From Actinomucor elegans (lineage: Eukaryota > Mucoromycota > Mucoromycetes > Mucorales > Mucoraceae): a DNA stretch of 64,000 bases. Within the stretch, counting starts at the first letter, position 1; each line of letters begins with the position of its first letter. The notes under the pieces were generated by a model, which saw nothing but the letters and a program-made list of their open reading frames with translations, had not been told where the DNA came from and did not search any database. The position numbers were made by a program, and so were the translations under genes. Location: contig JAMSLZ010000002.1 of NCBI GenBank assembly GCA_026027325.1, positions 2,232,001-2,296,000 of the forward strand, given 5' to 3'. Below, in pieces: positions 21,643 through 35,080 of the stretch.

Positions 21643-24600
21643 ATGGATACACAATTCGAATCCAAACGCGATTATCCAAATCGCGTTCCTAATAGCGATC
21701 GTGGCCATTCTAGTGATGACGAAGAAACTGAAACGATCATTGATAGAAATGGCACATTGAATCTTGATCCGACCGTTTCACATGGTGGATACGGTGAAAT
21801 CGATGGTAATGCTGTTGATATAGACGATGCGCTTGAAGAATATAGATCAGTTCAGCGTGAATTGACGCAACAATCCCGTGTACATGCCTCATCTCAGGTT
21901 GATATCGAAAAGGCTGATACTCCAGACTTTGATTTAACCGAATATCTTGCCAATCAACACTCTCAATTAACTGCCGCTGGTCTCAAGCCCAAGAATATGG
22001 GTATCATTTGGAAAAACTTGACAGTACAAGGCTTAGGTGCTGATGCTCGCTCTATTCTGACAAACCTGTCGGTGATTACTACATCACTTCAGTTCTGGAA
22101 GTGGGGAAGACACAAGGGAACCGATTTTACTATCCTTCATGATAATAATGGGTTTTGTAAATCAGGCGAAATGCTCTTAGTGTTAGGTCGTCCTGGTGCT
22201 GGCTGTTCCACTTTACTCCGTGTCCTTTCCAATATGCGCTCTTCTTATACCTCCATTGAAGGCGATGTGACCTATGGTGGTATTAATGCTGAAGAATTTG
22301 GCAAACATTTCAAGGGTGAAGTTTGTTACAATGAAGAAGAAGATCTGCACTACCCTACGCTTACTACGGAACAAACATTACGATTTGCTCTCAAGAACAA
22401 GACACCTAGCACCCGTCTTCCTGGTGAATCCAAGTCTGATTTCATCAACAGTCTTCTTTATTTATTGGGTAATATGCTTGGCTTGACCAAACAGATGAAT
22501 ACCATGGTGGGTAATGCTTTTGTTCGAGGCCTTTCTGGTGGAGAACGCAAGCGTCTTTCTATTGCTGAACAAATGACAACACATAGTTCTATCAATTGTT
22601 GGGATTGCTCTACGCGTGGTCTTGACGCATCCTCTGCTCTTGATTATGTGAGATCTCTACGTATCATGACAGATATCATGCAAAAGACAACAATTGCTAC
22701 GTTATATCAAGCCTCTGATAGCATCTTTGACTTGTTTGACAAGGTTATGGTTCTAGATGAGGGTCGTTGCATCTATTTCGGTCCCACCGCAGAAGCCAAG
22801 ACATACTTTACTGATCTTGGCTTTCATTGTCCCTCTCGTAAATCCACCCCAGATTTTTTGACTGGTTTATGTAATCTCAATGAACGCGAAGTACGCTCCG
22901 ATTTTGAAGGCCAAGTCCCTATGAACGGTGTACAGTTTGAAAAGGCGTACAAGGAGTCAAAATTACATGCTCAAATGATAGCTGAGCGCGAAGCTTACCA
23001 AACTCAAATCTGTCAAGATAAACCTTATGAGACATTTAAAGAGGCATTCAGTCAAGCTCACAATGCATCCTTTGTCAGCAGCTACTATCAACAAACAAAA
23101 GCGCTTACTATTCGTCAGTTTCAATTAATTTGGGGTGACAAGTATTCTCTTATCACTCGCTATGCTGATGTCATTGTGAAAGGGTTAATTACTGCTTCTG
23201 TCTTTTACATGATGCCTCTTGATGGTAATGGCGCGTTTAGTCGAGCCGGTGCTTTCCTCTTCTTCTTGATCTTTAATGCTTTCGTTGCCCAATCTGAACT
23301 ACCTGCGTTCATGGAAGGCCGTCGTGTTTTAGAGAAACATAAACACTTTGCCATGTATCATCCGTCTGCGTTCTACCTTGCTCAAGTTATTATTGATTTC
23401 CCTTTGGCTTTGGTTCAAGCTGCTGCTTTTGAGCTTTGTGTCTATTTTATCATGGGCCTCGCTTTAGATGCTGGAAAGGTAAAGATAAAATAACTCTGTG
23501 TTTCTACAGAAATACTAATATCCTAGTAGTTTTTCAATATCTTTGTCAACTTGGTCGCCATCACCATGTGTATGAATAGTTTCTTCCGTTTCTGGGGTTC
23601 CATTAGCCCAAACTTTTATACAGCATCTCAAATTTCAAGTGTCTTCTTTATTGCATTCTTGATTTACTGTGGTTATCAATTACCTTACCCAGACATGCAT
23701 CCTTGGTTTATGTGGATTTACTGGATCAATCCCTTAGCCTATAGCTACAAAGCCATGATTTCTACCGAGCTTACTGGCGCCATGTTTAGTTGTGAAGGAA
23801 TCAATGGCGTGCCTTACGGCCCCAGCTACACCGAACAAGCTTATCGTGCATGTATCCTTCCTGGCGCTGTTCCTGGAGCAAGCTACGTTCTTGGTGACGA
23901 CTATCTTGCTCAATACTACCAATACTTTACCTGGCAGCGCTGGATCAACTTTGTAGCCGTCGTTCTATTTTTTTTCTTGTTCACTGCTCTCACTTGTCTT
24001 TCTATGGAGTTTATTAGTCTCAAGCAAGAAGGTACCATTATCAAAGTATTCAAGAAAGGCTTTGCTCCTCAAAGTAGTGAATCTGAAGAAAAACAAATGC
24101 AACAAACCACCCGTAATGAAGAGCAAGAGTTGGAAACTGTCACAGATGGAACGACTTTTTCTTGGCATCATATTAATTATACTGTCCCTATCAAAGGTGG
24201 ATCTCGTCAACTTTTGAACAATGTAGCCGGTATTGTAAAGCCTGGTCATCTCACTGCTTTGATGGGTTCTTCTGGTGCTGGTAAAACTACACTTTTGGAT
24301 GTCTTGGCTAGACGAAAGACCATTGGCACGATCGATGGCCATATCTACATGAACGGTGAATACTTGGCTGAAGACTTTGAGCGTCTTACTGGTTACTGTG
24401 AGCAAATGGATGTGCATAATCCTAACGCTACTGTACGTGAAGCGCTTCAATTCTCTGCTTATCTTCGTCAACCTGCTGAAATCCCCAAAGAAGAAAAGGA
24501 TGCATACGTGGAACAAATCCTTGAGCTATTGGAAATGACCAAGATTGGTGATGCCTTGATTGGTGACCTTGAAGAAGGCACTGGTATTTCTGTTGAAGAG

Positions 24601-26039
24601 CGCAAACGTCTTACTATTGGCGTTGAACTTGTTGGTAAACCCAAGCTTCTTTTCTTGGACGAACCTACATCGGGTCTTGATGCTCAATCTTCTTACAATA
24701 TTGTTCGCTTCATTCGTAAGCTTGCAGATGCTGGTTGGCCTGTGCTTTGTACTATCCATCAACCTTCTGCTACACTGTTTGAACACTTTGACCATCTTCT
24801 CTTATTGATGCGTGGTGGTAATACTGCATACTTTGGTGAAATTGGTAAAGACTCGCGTACGATGATTGATTACTTTGAATCCAATGGTGGCCCTGCTTGT
24901 TCTCCTGAAGCCAATCCTGCAGAATACATCTTGGAATGCGTTGGTGCAGGTACTTCTGGGAAGGTCACTAAAGATTGGGCCCAGGTTTGGGCTAATTCGC
25001 CTGAAGCGCAAGCACTCGAACAAGAATTGGAAGCCATTCACACTACACTCGATCACACTATCAAGCGTAATGTCAAGATGTACTCTCAATCATTCTGGCA
25101 GCAATTGATACTTGTTCTTGAGCGTATGAACCTATCTTGGTGGCGTAGTCCTTCCTACAACATGGGCCGTCTGTTTAATGTTTGCTTTATTGGGCTTATC
25201 ACTGGATTTTCATTCTGGAAGGTGGGAAATACGCCCAAAGATTTGCAAAACCGTATGTTTGGCCTTTTGACATCCATGTTTATGGGACACATAACAATGC
25301 TTTTAATCCAACCTCGTTACATGCAAGAGCGTATGTGGTTTCGCCGTGAATACGCTAGTAAATACTATGGTTGGTCTCCTTTCGCTTTAGCTTGTATCTT
25401 AGTTGAAATCCCTTACTTAATTGGCCTTTCTGCCATGTTTATGTTCTTCTATTATTGGACTACCGGTTTACAAAACGAACCTGCGCGTGCTGGCTTCTTT
25501 TTATTCATTTCGTGGTTTATTTGTTCCATTCAGTGTCATTCGGATATACGATTGCTGCCGCTTGTGAAACTGGTACTCAGGCCGCTGTGCTGAATCCATT
25601 TTTTACTACAATCTTATATCTTTTCAGTGGTTTGTTTCAGCCACCTTCCAACATGCCAAAGTTCTGGAGTTCCTGGTTGTATTGGCTCGATCCCTACAGA
25701 TATTTTGTGGAGGGGCTTGTGGTGAATAGTCTGGAAGGTGTTCAAGTTCAATGCGGTGAGAGTGACTTTATCAAGATAAAGGCTCCCCCAGGTCAGACAT
25801 GTGGTAATTACATGTCCAGCTTTTTCTCTGAGGGAGGTCTAGGCTATATTGCAAATCCAAATAGTACAGACTATTGTGATTACTGTCAATATTCTATTGG
25901 TAATGAATATTACGAAACCAGAATTGGATGGTCTTTTTCAAATAGGTGGCGCGATTTTGGTATTCTTTGTCTCTTTACTGTATTTAATGTAGCTGCTTTC
26001 ATTTTACTTGTCTTTATATTTAGAAAGCAAAAGCGTTAA
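21643..26039 (+). CDS. PDR-type full-size ABC transporter (ABCG), with an apparent frameshift
   Basis: The layout is NBD1-TMD1-NBD2-TMD2, about 1450 residues, as in yeast Pdr5 and fungal drug-efflux pumps of the plasma membrane. NBD1 has the PDR-style Walker A GRPGAGCST (residues 182-190, Cys instead of Lys), signature VRGLSGGERKR and WDCSTRGLDASSA. TMD1 runs from about 500. One intron lies at about 23480-23529. NBD2 has canonical Walker A GSSGAGKTT, signature ISVEERKRL and Walker B LLFLDEPTSGLD. After ARAGFF (T5 at 25498-25502) the frame runs into a stop at 25593. The conserved continuation VSFGYTIAAACETGTQAAV is in the -1 frame and stays open to 26039, with PPSNMPKFWSSWLYWLDPYRY. No usable intron bridges the shift. 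It is either a one-base loss in the T-run or a sequence error. Confidence 0.9.
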
Positions 26040-27891
26040 ACGAATTGGCGTGTAAAAATTTAATATTTAGACATATTCTCCCATCTATTCATAATAATTC
26101 ATTTATATATTTACATCCTGTAGTTCATTTTTCATTAATAAAGCATGCATATTACATATATATTGTTCCATTAAGCTAAATCAAGGTCAAGTTTATATTC
26201 CCTTCATCCAAATTTTTGAACAATAAAATTCCTATTGTTCTTTTATCATTATTTGAAATGCCTAAAATTCTCAAAATCGCTTTTAATAACCAAAAAGTGT
26301 CGATACGCAAAGTATCCGTTAAAGCTATGTCCATTGAACTAGGTACAGCTAATGCGATATTTCTTGAAATTCAGTTTTTTCTTGACAAGTAATTTTTTTC
26401 TTGCGGAGATACAACCATAAGTCGCGTATCCTGTATGTCAAAAATACCACTTCAGTATATAGATGGAACTACAGATACTTTAAACCAGCTTTTAAACAAT
26501 CACAATGCTTCGATATTCAAACAGTGTTTTAACATACTTGTTTAAAATTAATTTTTCAAAGAATATATTGTATTTTCATAAATCCATAGTATTTTGAGCT
26601 TTATTTTTTAAATGCATTTTTTTAATGAAAATACGTTTATATACTCTTCGCCAAGCTAAAATTACATTATAATATAAGTACATATATAATAATCCTGTCA
26701 TCGTACTCCATTGAAAAAGCAAAATTAGAAAGATTGGGTCTAAGGATCATGTCTTTGGGACGCTTCTGAAATCTGGTAGTTTTTAATAAAACATTCGTCA
26801 AACATTTCGGTTAATGTTGCATTCGGTTACTCATTGCTTAACTGTTTATACAATCAATATTATACTTTTCAATAGGTAAACTGGGAATAGTATATTTCAT
26901 AGCCATGAACTAAATGATCAATAGATCTCAACTAATCTTGGCTGAAGAATCGCATCTGGCTGCTAATGTATCAGTCTAAATATAACTATTGCATATGCTA
27001 TGGCCTTCAGATAACTGAACATTGATATATACATTTGTACTGCCAATGACTGCCAACAAATTAAATGCGATTTCTATAACAATAATTATCATCTCCAGAC
27101 CCTCATATCTGCAGAATAATTGATTCTTTATAACGAAATTCAAACCCTACCGTAAATTCCCATTGTTCAAAATGGTCTGTGTACAGTTACCCCTCGTTAA
27201 CCAAATAGTTACATATTCTTTCCCTCCTGTCCAATCGATAGGCGCTCATTTTCATAAATATAGTGGAAATATTTTCTCATAATATGAAAGTGATTGTATA
27301 GACTTTTTGAACAAATAGCATGCAAAAAGTAAGTACATACTACAGAAATAAATGAAATAACATCATATTCAATATCACCTTAAATACTATTGTTTCTGTT
27401 ACAAACAATGCCGCTTATAATACACAGTCGAGTTTCAAATATGAACTGAAAAAGAAAAGAACTATAAGCCGTATTTACCCTACAGCCTGTCTCACGCTTT
27501 GTACATGATACTTATCGATCTACTTTTTTAGTGCCTTTTTTTCGCATGCTTATTCTCGATCATTAGTTTCAGCCGGAAGCTGGAACCAGCTCCTCTCCTA
27601 TTTAGCCATCACTCGATTTAAAAGCTCTCAAGTCATAGCTTGACAAAAAAAAAACTTTTTATTGCATTATTCGTATTACATAGTCTATCTGGCCATATTA
27701 AATCTAGCCATAGAGAACGGAAAGGAAATACGGGAAAGCCTGGCAGATGCATTAAAAACATTTAAAGCTACTGTACATATCTCCAAACCAATCCAATCAT
27801 ACCTTGTCAAACGAGTTGAGTTTGAACCGAACATTTTTTAGTTTAAATATCTCATGCCAGATTCCAATGCTATTTAGTGCGTTTATCTCTC
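26040..27891. other. Intergenic, no gene seen
   Basis: About 1.85 kb of AT-rich DNA with one degenerate foldback-family unit near 26924-27000. No credible reading frame. Confidence 0.6.
26924..27000 (-). repeat. Degenerate unit of the foldback-family terminal repeat
   Basis: ATAGATCTCAACTAATCTTG is followed by ATCGCATCTGGCTGCTAATG and CTATTGCAT, the reversed-orientation order of the unit. Confidence 0.5.
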
Positions 27892-28696
27892 ATGTTGTCC
27901 ATACTTCCCATACTCATCTATTTCATTGCATCAACATCATGTATTCCACTCTACAGTACTGGAAATATGTTTCGTCTAAGCTGTAGAGAAGCCATTCAGA
28001 AAGAATTGTATATAAATCAAGGCGTAAATCCAGATTTAAATAGTCCCGTAGAATTTGGTAAAGATTGCATTACTGATTTATTCTTATACTTTTCACTGAT
28101 AAATTGCGTGATATAAAGGCTATATCTATAGTATTGAAAGCCCAGAAGTCAAATTAGAGGCCGATCTTCAAATCAAACAGTCATCCACATCTAAAGAGCT
28201 TGGTGACGAAATACCGCGTCAAGCAACCTCTGTGCTAACGAGTATTTCGTATAAAGAACGAGACAACCAATTCACCGCGCGAGGACGCATCAGCCAATCT
28301 AACGCCAAGAAACTTAAAGATAGATCAATGACTGGAACCGAAATGCAAGTCAAGTTTGGTGTATTTACTTTTGACAAGTCAAAACACGCTTGGTATCGCA
28401 GTTTTACTGGCGGTGGGCCTGGAGGCATCACTGGCATTGTAACAAATATGCGCGTTGTCCAGCAAGTGGAGGGAAATATTTTTTACCCAGAATTAATCGT
28501 TGAATTAGCGCCAAAAGCAAGGGATGAGTATGCAGGTTATGAGTATCTTGAATATGCTGCTAGCGGCCCATCAACAAGTAAACAAATAAACTGGAGTGCA
28601 AGTGGGTGTAGACAGGCTGGAAACAAAGACGTCACTTTTGTAGCAAGTAAACGAGACCGATTTAACGAAATCATTGAAAGTGCCGTATTGTTATAA
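27892..28696 (+). CDS. Secreted protein of unknown family
   Basis: The ATG at 27892 gives a signal peptide (MLSILPILIYFIASTSC). Exon 1 continues to about 28060, and an intron of roughly 58 nt joins EFG to YIYSIESPEVKLEADLQI. Exon 2 has SYKERDNQFTARGRIS, MQVKFGVFTFDKSKHAWYRS, FTGGGPGGITGIVTNMRVV and FYPELIVELAPKARDEY, ending IIESAVLL. The total is about 250 residues. The glycine-rich GGGPGGITG turn within a mostly beta-looking protein is distinctive, but I do not recognise the family. There is no membrane anchor or GPI-like tail, so a soluble extracellular or vacuolar protein is most likely. It is the nearest gene to the second transposon insertion. Confidence 0.7.
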
Positions 28697-29468
28697 CTAA
28701 TAAAAAAATATTCCCTAATTATCCGACTCTAATGTTACAGATACTGTCATCTATCTTTTATTATCGTAAATCAGAATGTAAACCTTGTTGGAAACATCAG
28801 TGATTTCAAGTGATGCGAACTGCAGGTTTATTATTCTTTAAGCATTCATAAACGTACCTTTAAGCCAGTCGTGACATTAATAATGCATTTGCTTTGAGAA
28901 TGCTACAAACTGGGTTATAGGCCGTAAAAGCTAATGAGTAAAATTGGTTGACAATACTTTTTTTTTAAATGGTTTTACTGGTTTTAATGGTTTTATTGCA
29001 TTTCTTGTTGTATACTTTTATAATTTACGCGTTATACTGCACACAGAAGCATGCCATTTATCCTACCTAAGATATTATTCTCATCTACAAACGCTATCCT
29101 ACTACCTAGTGAAGTGGGGGTAGCTTCAATGGAGATATGGTTGATAGTAAAATAGCAGCCATTAGTATTATTTAATAATGATGTTATGATATGTATCGTT
29201 TTTTCTTTGGGCTTTGAACAAACTCCATATAACAGGAGAAAGATGCTTGGTACGTCGTAAATAAAATCATATTAACTTGACTTTTGATTAGATTACTAAC
29301 TATTAATTCATAAATACAGTGTTATTATTGTAATGAAATCATCTAAAGGCTCTAGTAGTAAGTATCAAATGTGACATTTCACTGGGATCGGTTAAGAGAT
29401 CTGCTATTATTACTAATTTAACAAGGCAAAATGTACATAGTTTACTACCAGTACTGATTATACTTTAT
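28697..29468. other. Intergenic, no gene seen
   Basis: AT-rich, with a foldback-family unit at about 29341-29403 just before the intact foldback element. Confidence 0.6.
29341..29403 (+). repeat. Degenerate unit of the foldback-family terminal repeat
   Basis: GTAAGTATCAAATGTGACAT then ACTGGGATCGGTTAAGAGAT matches the inner part of the forward unit. It lies about 70 bp before the intact element and in the same orientation as its left arm. Confidence 0.6.
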
Positions 29469-29472
29469 TAGG

Positions 29473-29909
29473 TGTAGCGGTCCATTATGGATATGTGATA
29501 GTAATTAGATGCAATATTAGTCTGAGATTGGTTGGAAGATTGACAGATGTTGAAAATAATGATAAGGACCTTTAGAATGCTCTTAGTAGGGTATACTCCG
29601 ACGATCAATTATGCACAATTTTGAAAAACTATACTATATTTCTGTAGCACGTAAACCAAGCTTTACAGCCATAGCTTTTAAGTAAAACAAATTAATCCTA
29701 TTTGAATGTATACAAAATACATTTTTCTGTATTTTAGTAAATATAAAATACCAGAGTTATCATCATAAAGCCGGAGATCGAAGAATCTATCTTTCATTAA
29801 AGAGAACTTCTCAGATCCACAGGAATAGGTTTTACAAATCATATCAATCAATGTATAACTGGAATTTACACAAGTTGTATCAAATGTGGTTTGTGTACCT
29901 CAGTATTTG
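29473..29909 (+). repeat. Left arm of the foldback element
   Basis: 437-bp arm, exact reverse complement of 35273-35709. Its first 75 bp align without gaps to the degenerate units scattered through the window. Confidence 0.93.
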
Positions 29910-30312
29910 GATAAAAACTGAATTGAGAGGTTTTTTGGGGTTCGAGAGAAGAATTTTAAAATGCCTTTCTGATTGGATAACGGCAATTAAATGCGGTATG
30001 TTCACTATGGGAAAAAAAAAGTGAAATAAAGTGAATTCATGGCAAAATCAAGTGAATTTCAAGTGAATTAGTGCTTTCACCTGAATTTAAAGTGAAATAA
30101 AGTGAATTTCATGGCAACTTGGAAACCAGGTTAATGCACCTTAACTTTTATTTCCATTATTTTTCCATGAATTTCCATGTTTCCCAATTGGAGTGAATAT
30201 GGAGCTAGTTCGAGTAAATTGTATGTTAAACTAAACAGTGAAGCAGAGCTCTGGTTTCAACGAATATAAGACAGCATTGATAGTATAGAATAAATTTATA
30301 TATGTACTTGGT

Positions 30313-33300
30313 TTAATAAGGTCTCCAAGCAACATATGTTTTGTCTTTATTTAATAAAGAAGGTATAAGTATAGCATATCCTATTATGTCCTTGGCTTTG
30401 ATTATTTTCCATAGGAGCCTTTCTTCATAGGGTTGCGTATAATAGCAGCATGTTTGACCATCAAACACTAAAGTCGTTTGATGTTGTAATAAGGCAAGTA
30501 TTTGATCTTTCCATCTAATAAACTGCTTTACTTGGCCTATATTATATTGTAAGGACATAGTATCATCTGATATGTATGCAACTATCTTTTGGTTTTGTTT
30601 TCTTGAAGAAATATCAACGGTTTGGCCATTCCTCGTTTTACCGTAAGTATTAGAAGTAGAAACAGAGTACTCCTCTTCTGTTGAACTGGAACCATTATGA
30701 TCGGCTAGATATTGCTGGATTAGATGCTTAATATCACACGTTGGAAATAATTGGTTGATTAAGTCAGCAGAAGAAGGTTTAAATACCATATCTTCATCAA
30801 CACTATGGCTTTCAATTCCAATCTGCCAGTTTTTATACGCTTTTGTGTAGTGATCCATTAGAACAGTGACAGAGTTTTTTTGAGGATTTTGTTTAGACTT
30901 GATATGTCTTTTTACATCTTGAATACTTCTTTCAAGAGTTCGGGCGCTTATCAATCTAAGTGGACCAAGCTGAAAAATAATATAGGACAAATGTTTTAGA
31001 TAATGCTGGTTAATGGTAAATGTATCTTTTCCCATCTTCTGCAGTAAGAACGCATGCCATCTTTTTACTAATCTAGAATGAAAAGACGATATAAATTATC
31101 GAAAACTTAGCATAGCTGCACGTAGTAGTCTCTCAAAAAAAAAACTTACTCATCAATCCGTAACAGATCACTTGGATATATGTTGAATTTTTGGGTCAAA
31201 GTGCAGACCATGGATATTGATTTCAAAGCATTGCACGCATCATCAACAGCTTCCAGTACAGGAGAAGCTACCTTTCTCTTCTTTTTTCTATTTCTTTCGG
31301 TTTGGTAAATATCAGCATGTTGTTTTCGTAACGCCTCCACTACCAAAGTGGGTACTATGTACATTAAAAAATCAATCCAGTCAACGCTACGAGATTGGCC
31401 TGATTTGGAAGAAATATCTAAGTGAAGAAAAAAGCAAGGATATTAATTCATTGGAATAATTAGCATTAAGTTTCTTGAGTTAATCTCTAATACCTATAAA
31501 TTGACCATCAATGGCTCCATTTGGAAGCATTCGTTGTATTTGAACCATTGCTCTGCCAATTTCTTCTCTATAGGCGTTCCGAAGGAACAAAGGGTTATAG
31601 TATCCGAATCTCTGAGAGTCATCCTTCATCATGGACCATATGTGCTTGGCTATATTCATTCCCCATAAGTGCATCTCATCTAATCCAAAAAATGAACATC
31701 CATGAAAGCTTTTTAATAATGCAAATGGCAATTTCCCTTTGAGTGAAGTAGCCTAGATAGTTAATCAAATCATACTGCATTAGACACTGATACAGTTACT
31801 ATTGTTTAATTTATTAAGCTTCTTACCAAGTCACCGTTTTGATAATCCTCAGAAGTCCTTAATGGGTATTCAATGGGCTCTTGTGCTTCATTTGTTCCAG
31901 GAAAAACTATAGTCCTTTTTGATTTGGAATAAATGCCTTTGATCTTGCAAATGCGGCATCCATGGTAAGAATTATGGCCAGCATGTAAACATAGCTCTGA
32001 TAGTCCAGGAATATCACCAATTATGTTTAATAAGTGGGCCTTTATACGGATGGAAGAGGTTCCTGTTTCGACAATAATGCCTTCTGTTTCCAAAACGAGA
32101 AGCTCCTGGATGGTAGGATAAAGGAAACTAAAGATATCATAGGGTTTTCTCGGACCAGGTATGACGGCAACGATCAGTCTGTTTTCTGGATCAAATCTAT
32201 AATAGAGCATTTAATTTATCCATTAAAGTTTCAGCGCCAAGTTATTTTGTTTTGTACCTTTGTTCTGGTGGTATATCATTAATAGTAAACATGATAATTG
32301 CCATACTATTATCACCTGTGTCAAAAGGATGGAATCCATCGTAATGGAACGAGAGCGAGAGGTTATAGTCTTCTTCGGCGTCACTATTTCTACTTTTAAA
32401 AGCGAATCCATCCAATATATCTCTCTCGCAGCCATCAAGCTCATCGGTTGAACTATACACAGAGCTACGCGTAGCTTTATATTTCAACTTCTTCCTATTC
32501 TTTTCAGACAGCATAAAATAGGCCAACTGCTTACTAAGTGATAGTTGGTAATGCTTGGCTTTAGCTTCCATGATAGTTGATGTGGACGATGTCTCTTCAT
32601 AACGATGTCTCTTGCAACTTAACCTAGGGCAAGCAGTTTGACTGTCACCAGGGTAATACATGTAGCACCCTTCAGGACACATGTCATATTTATCAGCTTG
32701 AAGTTGGATTATATGATTATTATTAATGCTTTCGCATTTATACGGGCTGATGAATTTTAGATGTTCTATAAAAGAAAATAAGAATAGCAGTGAGCACACT
32801 GGTAGTAGTAAAGCAGCAAGATGGAAATAATAACTATACCACTATTCATCTCAATTAAGTACTCATTGAAGAAGTTGAATATTTTTTCGGTCGTACTTTT
32901 TGATACATTGTTTTCTTTTAAGAGATACTTCAGTTCTAGACTTTTCCTCTCTGGAGGACTTAAAATATCCATGTACTGTTTACCATCGTCCTTGATTTTA
33001 AGCTGAATAGGATGGGTAATAGTATCTTTGAATTTGCTTAATCTAGAGTATATTTCTTCCACTGTGGTTTTTTTTATTGCGTCTTCTTCTATAGCGCCAA
33101 CTGTTCGCCAACCTTCTTGTATTACCTTAGTTTTTTCTGAATTTTCTTCTTCATTCGCTATAGAGTCGCATTCATCCAAGCTGTTCATATCTACAGAGTT
33201 ACTGAAATCACAGTGGCTTGTTCGTAAAATATCAGCAGGATTGTTATTTACAATATCAGTGCTTGATTGATGTTGCGTTTCATGGTTTAAAAGATCATCT

Positions 33301-33467
33301 GATACATAAGGGTTACTGGCGAAATGACCTTGCTGAGATAGTGTAAGTTTCTGCTTTACTTGACTATATATATTGAAAGCACGTCGCATTCTGCAATTGA
33401 TAATATGCCTTCTTATTTCTTTTTTAGTAAAGTACTGTTGACACACTGGGCAGTTTTCACCAGGCAT
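30313..33467 (-). CDS. Tnp2-type CACTA transposase (copy 2)
   Basis: Mirror of the copy 1 gene (positions sum to 50585), with the same six exons and a 930-residue product. The CCHC finger (CPVCQQYF…RRHIINC), the Tnp2 blocks (MCPEGCYMYYPGD, HYDGFHPFD, GDIPGLSELC) and all splice signals are intact. The gene reads towards the ABC transporter, so the two transposase genes point at each other across about 10 kb. Confidence 0.88.
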
Positions 33468-34080
33468 TATTCTTGTTGAAATAGGCGAAAGAGTAAAATA
33501 AAGGTAAAAGCGTTGGGACTCTGCACGTATTATATGCACAGTTTTAGAGATGCGGTAAAAATTGAATAAAAAGCGAATAAATGAATTAAAACCGTTTTAT
33601 GAGGTTTTATTGATCTAAAGTAAGTTTAGCTATCCTATCTAGCACGTATGTCTTGTATTTAGATTTCAAAGAAAATAGTCTCTTGGTAACAATCAAAGGT
33701 CTTTTTTAATATATGTTCACTCTGCATTAATTGTCCTTTCAGCGGTGATCCAAACTTCCCTCTTTAGATGGATGGTTAGATGAAACCCATTCCTTAATAT
33801 ATATATGCAGAGTGCCATATGTGCGTTTCACCACAAGAGAGATATCAATATTCGAGCAAGGTTTGTTTATTACGCATAATTACGTTACATTAGCTCTAAT
33901 AGGTTCTGATTTTTTGTATATGATACCTAGCACTTCCTGGTAAGATTCTCCCGACACAGGCTATACCTATTAAGTTAAAGCCATTTTTAACTGCAGGGCT
34001 TATGATATAAAGATGGTTCCACTACATGCATTTCTTTTGCACTCATTTCTTTCCATAAATTTTATAAAATCATTAGAATC

Positions 34081-34754
34081 ATGCCAGCTAACAGAAGACA
34101 AATTAGACAGACCAGCCAATCCAGTCAATCCAGCAGCAGAGAAAACGACAGAGATCTTAACAGTCAAATAAATCTACCTCCACCTTGGATGGAAGATTTT
34201 AAACAAGATCTCGTAAACTATTTCGATGAAAAGCTTCAACCCTCTTTAAACATAGGAAGCTCAAAAACTATCCCAGTGCCAAAGAAGCAAAGGAGAGTAA
34301 ATTCTAAAGTCTATATCCAATGCTTTTTAAAAGAACACCTAAAGGAGCCAGTGCCTAATGATGAAGATATCAGCAGCCTGATGGGAATACTTGATCAAGA
34401 AGCTTTCTCTTCAGTACTAACTTTTGCGCAGCAGAACCCAGAAGCTGCATGTAAAAGCTGGAGGCTGCTTTCTTCTCTTAATAAGCTCTCCATGATACAG
34501 TCGGCACTACAACAGTCGATAGCATCAGATGAACGGCTTGCTATCATCAACAAGTGTGTAAGATTTTGGCCTTGCGAGTTTCTTGTGCAAGAAAAATGGA
34601 CTAACAGAAGCAAATATAACAGGAAGAAAGTGTAAGTGTACATTCTATAACTATTGCATATTGAATCAAAAGGAGAGAAAAATGAACACCCATTTGTAGG
34701 CTTCAAGCGGAAGGTGCGCAGTTAAGAAATGCAAGAAATCAAGGACTGCAGTAA
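34081..34754 (+). CDS. Second CACTA-encoded protein (copy 2), function unknown
   Basis: Exons 34081-34631 and 34700-34754 give 201 residues, identical to the copy 1 product. The ATG at 34081 is the first in frame. Divergent from the transposase, with a 613-bp shared upstream region. No recognised domain. The charged, partly disordered composition and basic clusters would fit a DNA- or transposase-binding accessory protein. Confidence 0.7.
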
Positions 34755-34914
34755 TATATCAGTAAATATAATTAGCTTAATATTATATACCCATTTTGTA
34801 TCGTTTATCTTATTGAATAAAGAGTCATCATTACACATATGTTGTTTCATTATCTATACATGGTTAATACATGCAAAAAGGTTGAAATATAAGTGGTTGA
34901 AATCATAGGAAGGT

Positions 34915-35080
34915 TAACATGCTTTTCGAGTGAATTGCAAGTGAATTGCAAGTTAACATGTTTTTCGAGTGAATTGCAAGTGAATTGCAAGTTAACATGT
35001 TTTTCGAGTGAATTGCAAGTGAATTGCAAGTTAACATGTTTTTCGAGTGAATTGCAAGTGAATTGCGAGTTAACATGTTT
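34915..35080. repeat. 39-bp subterminal tandem repeats of CACTA copy 2
   Basis: Reverse complement of the array in copy 1. The unit contains GTGAATTGCAAGTGAATTGC and is repeated about four times, with one G/A variant unit at the distal end as in copy 1. Confidence 0.88.

Noticed and set aside
25498..25502. Programmed -1 ribosomal frameshift in the ABC transporter
   Set aside because: The heptamer is imperfect, no downstream structure was identified, and PDR transporters are not known to use one. A missing base is simpler.
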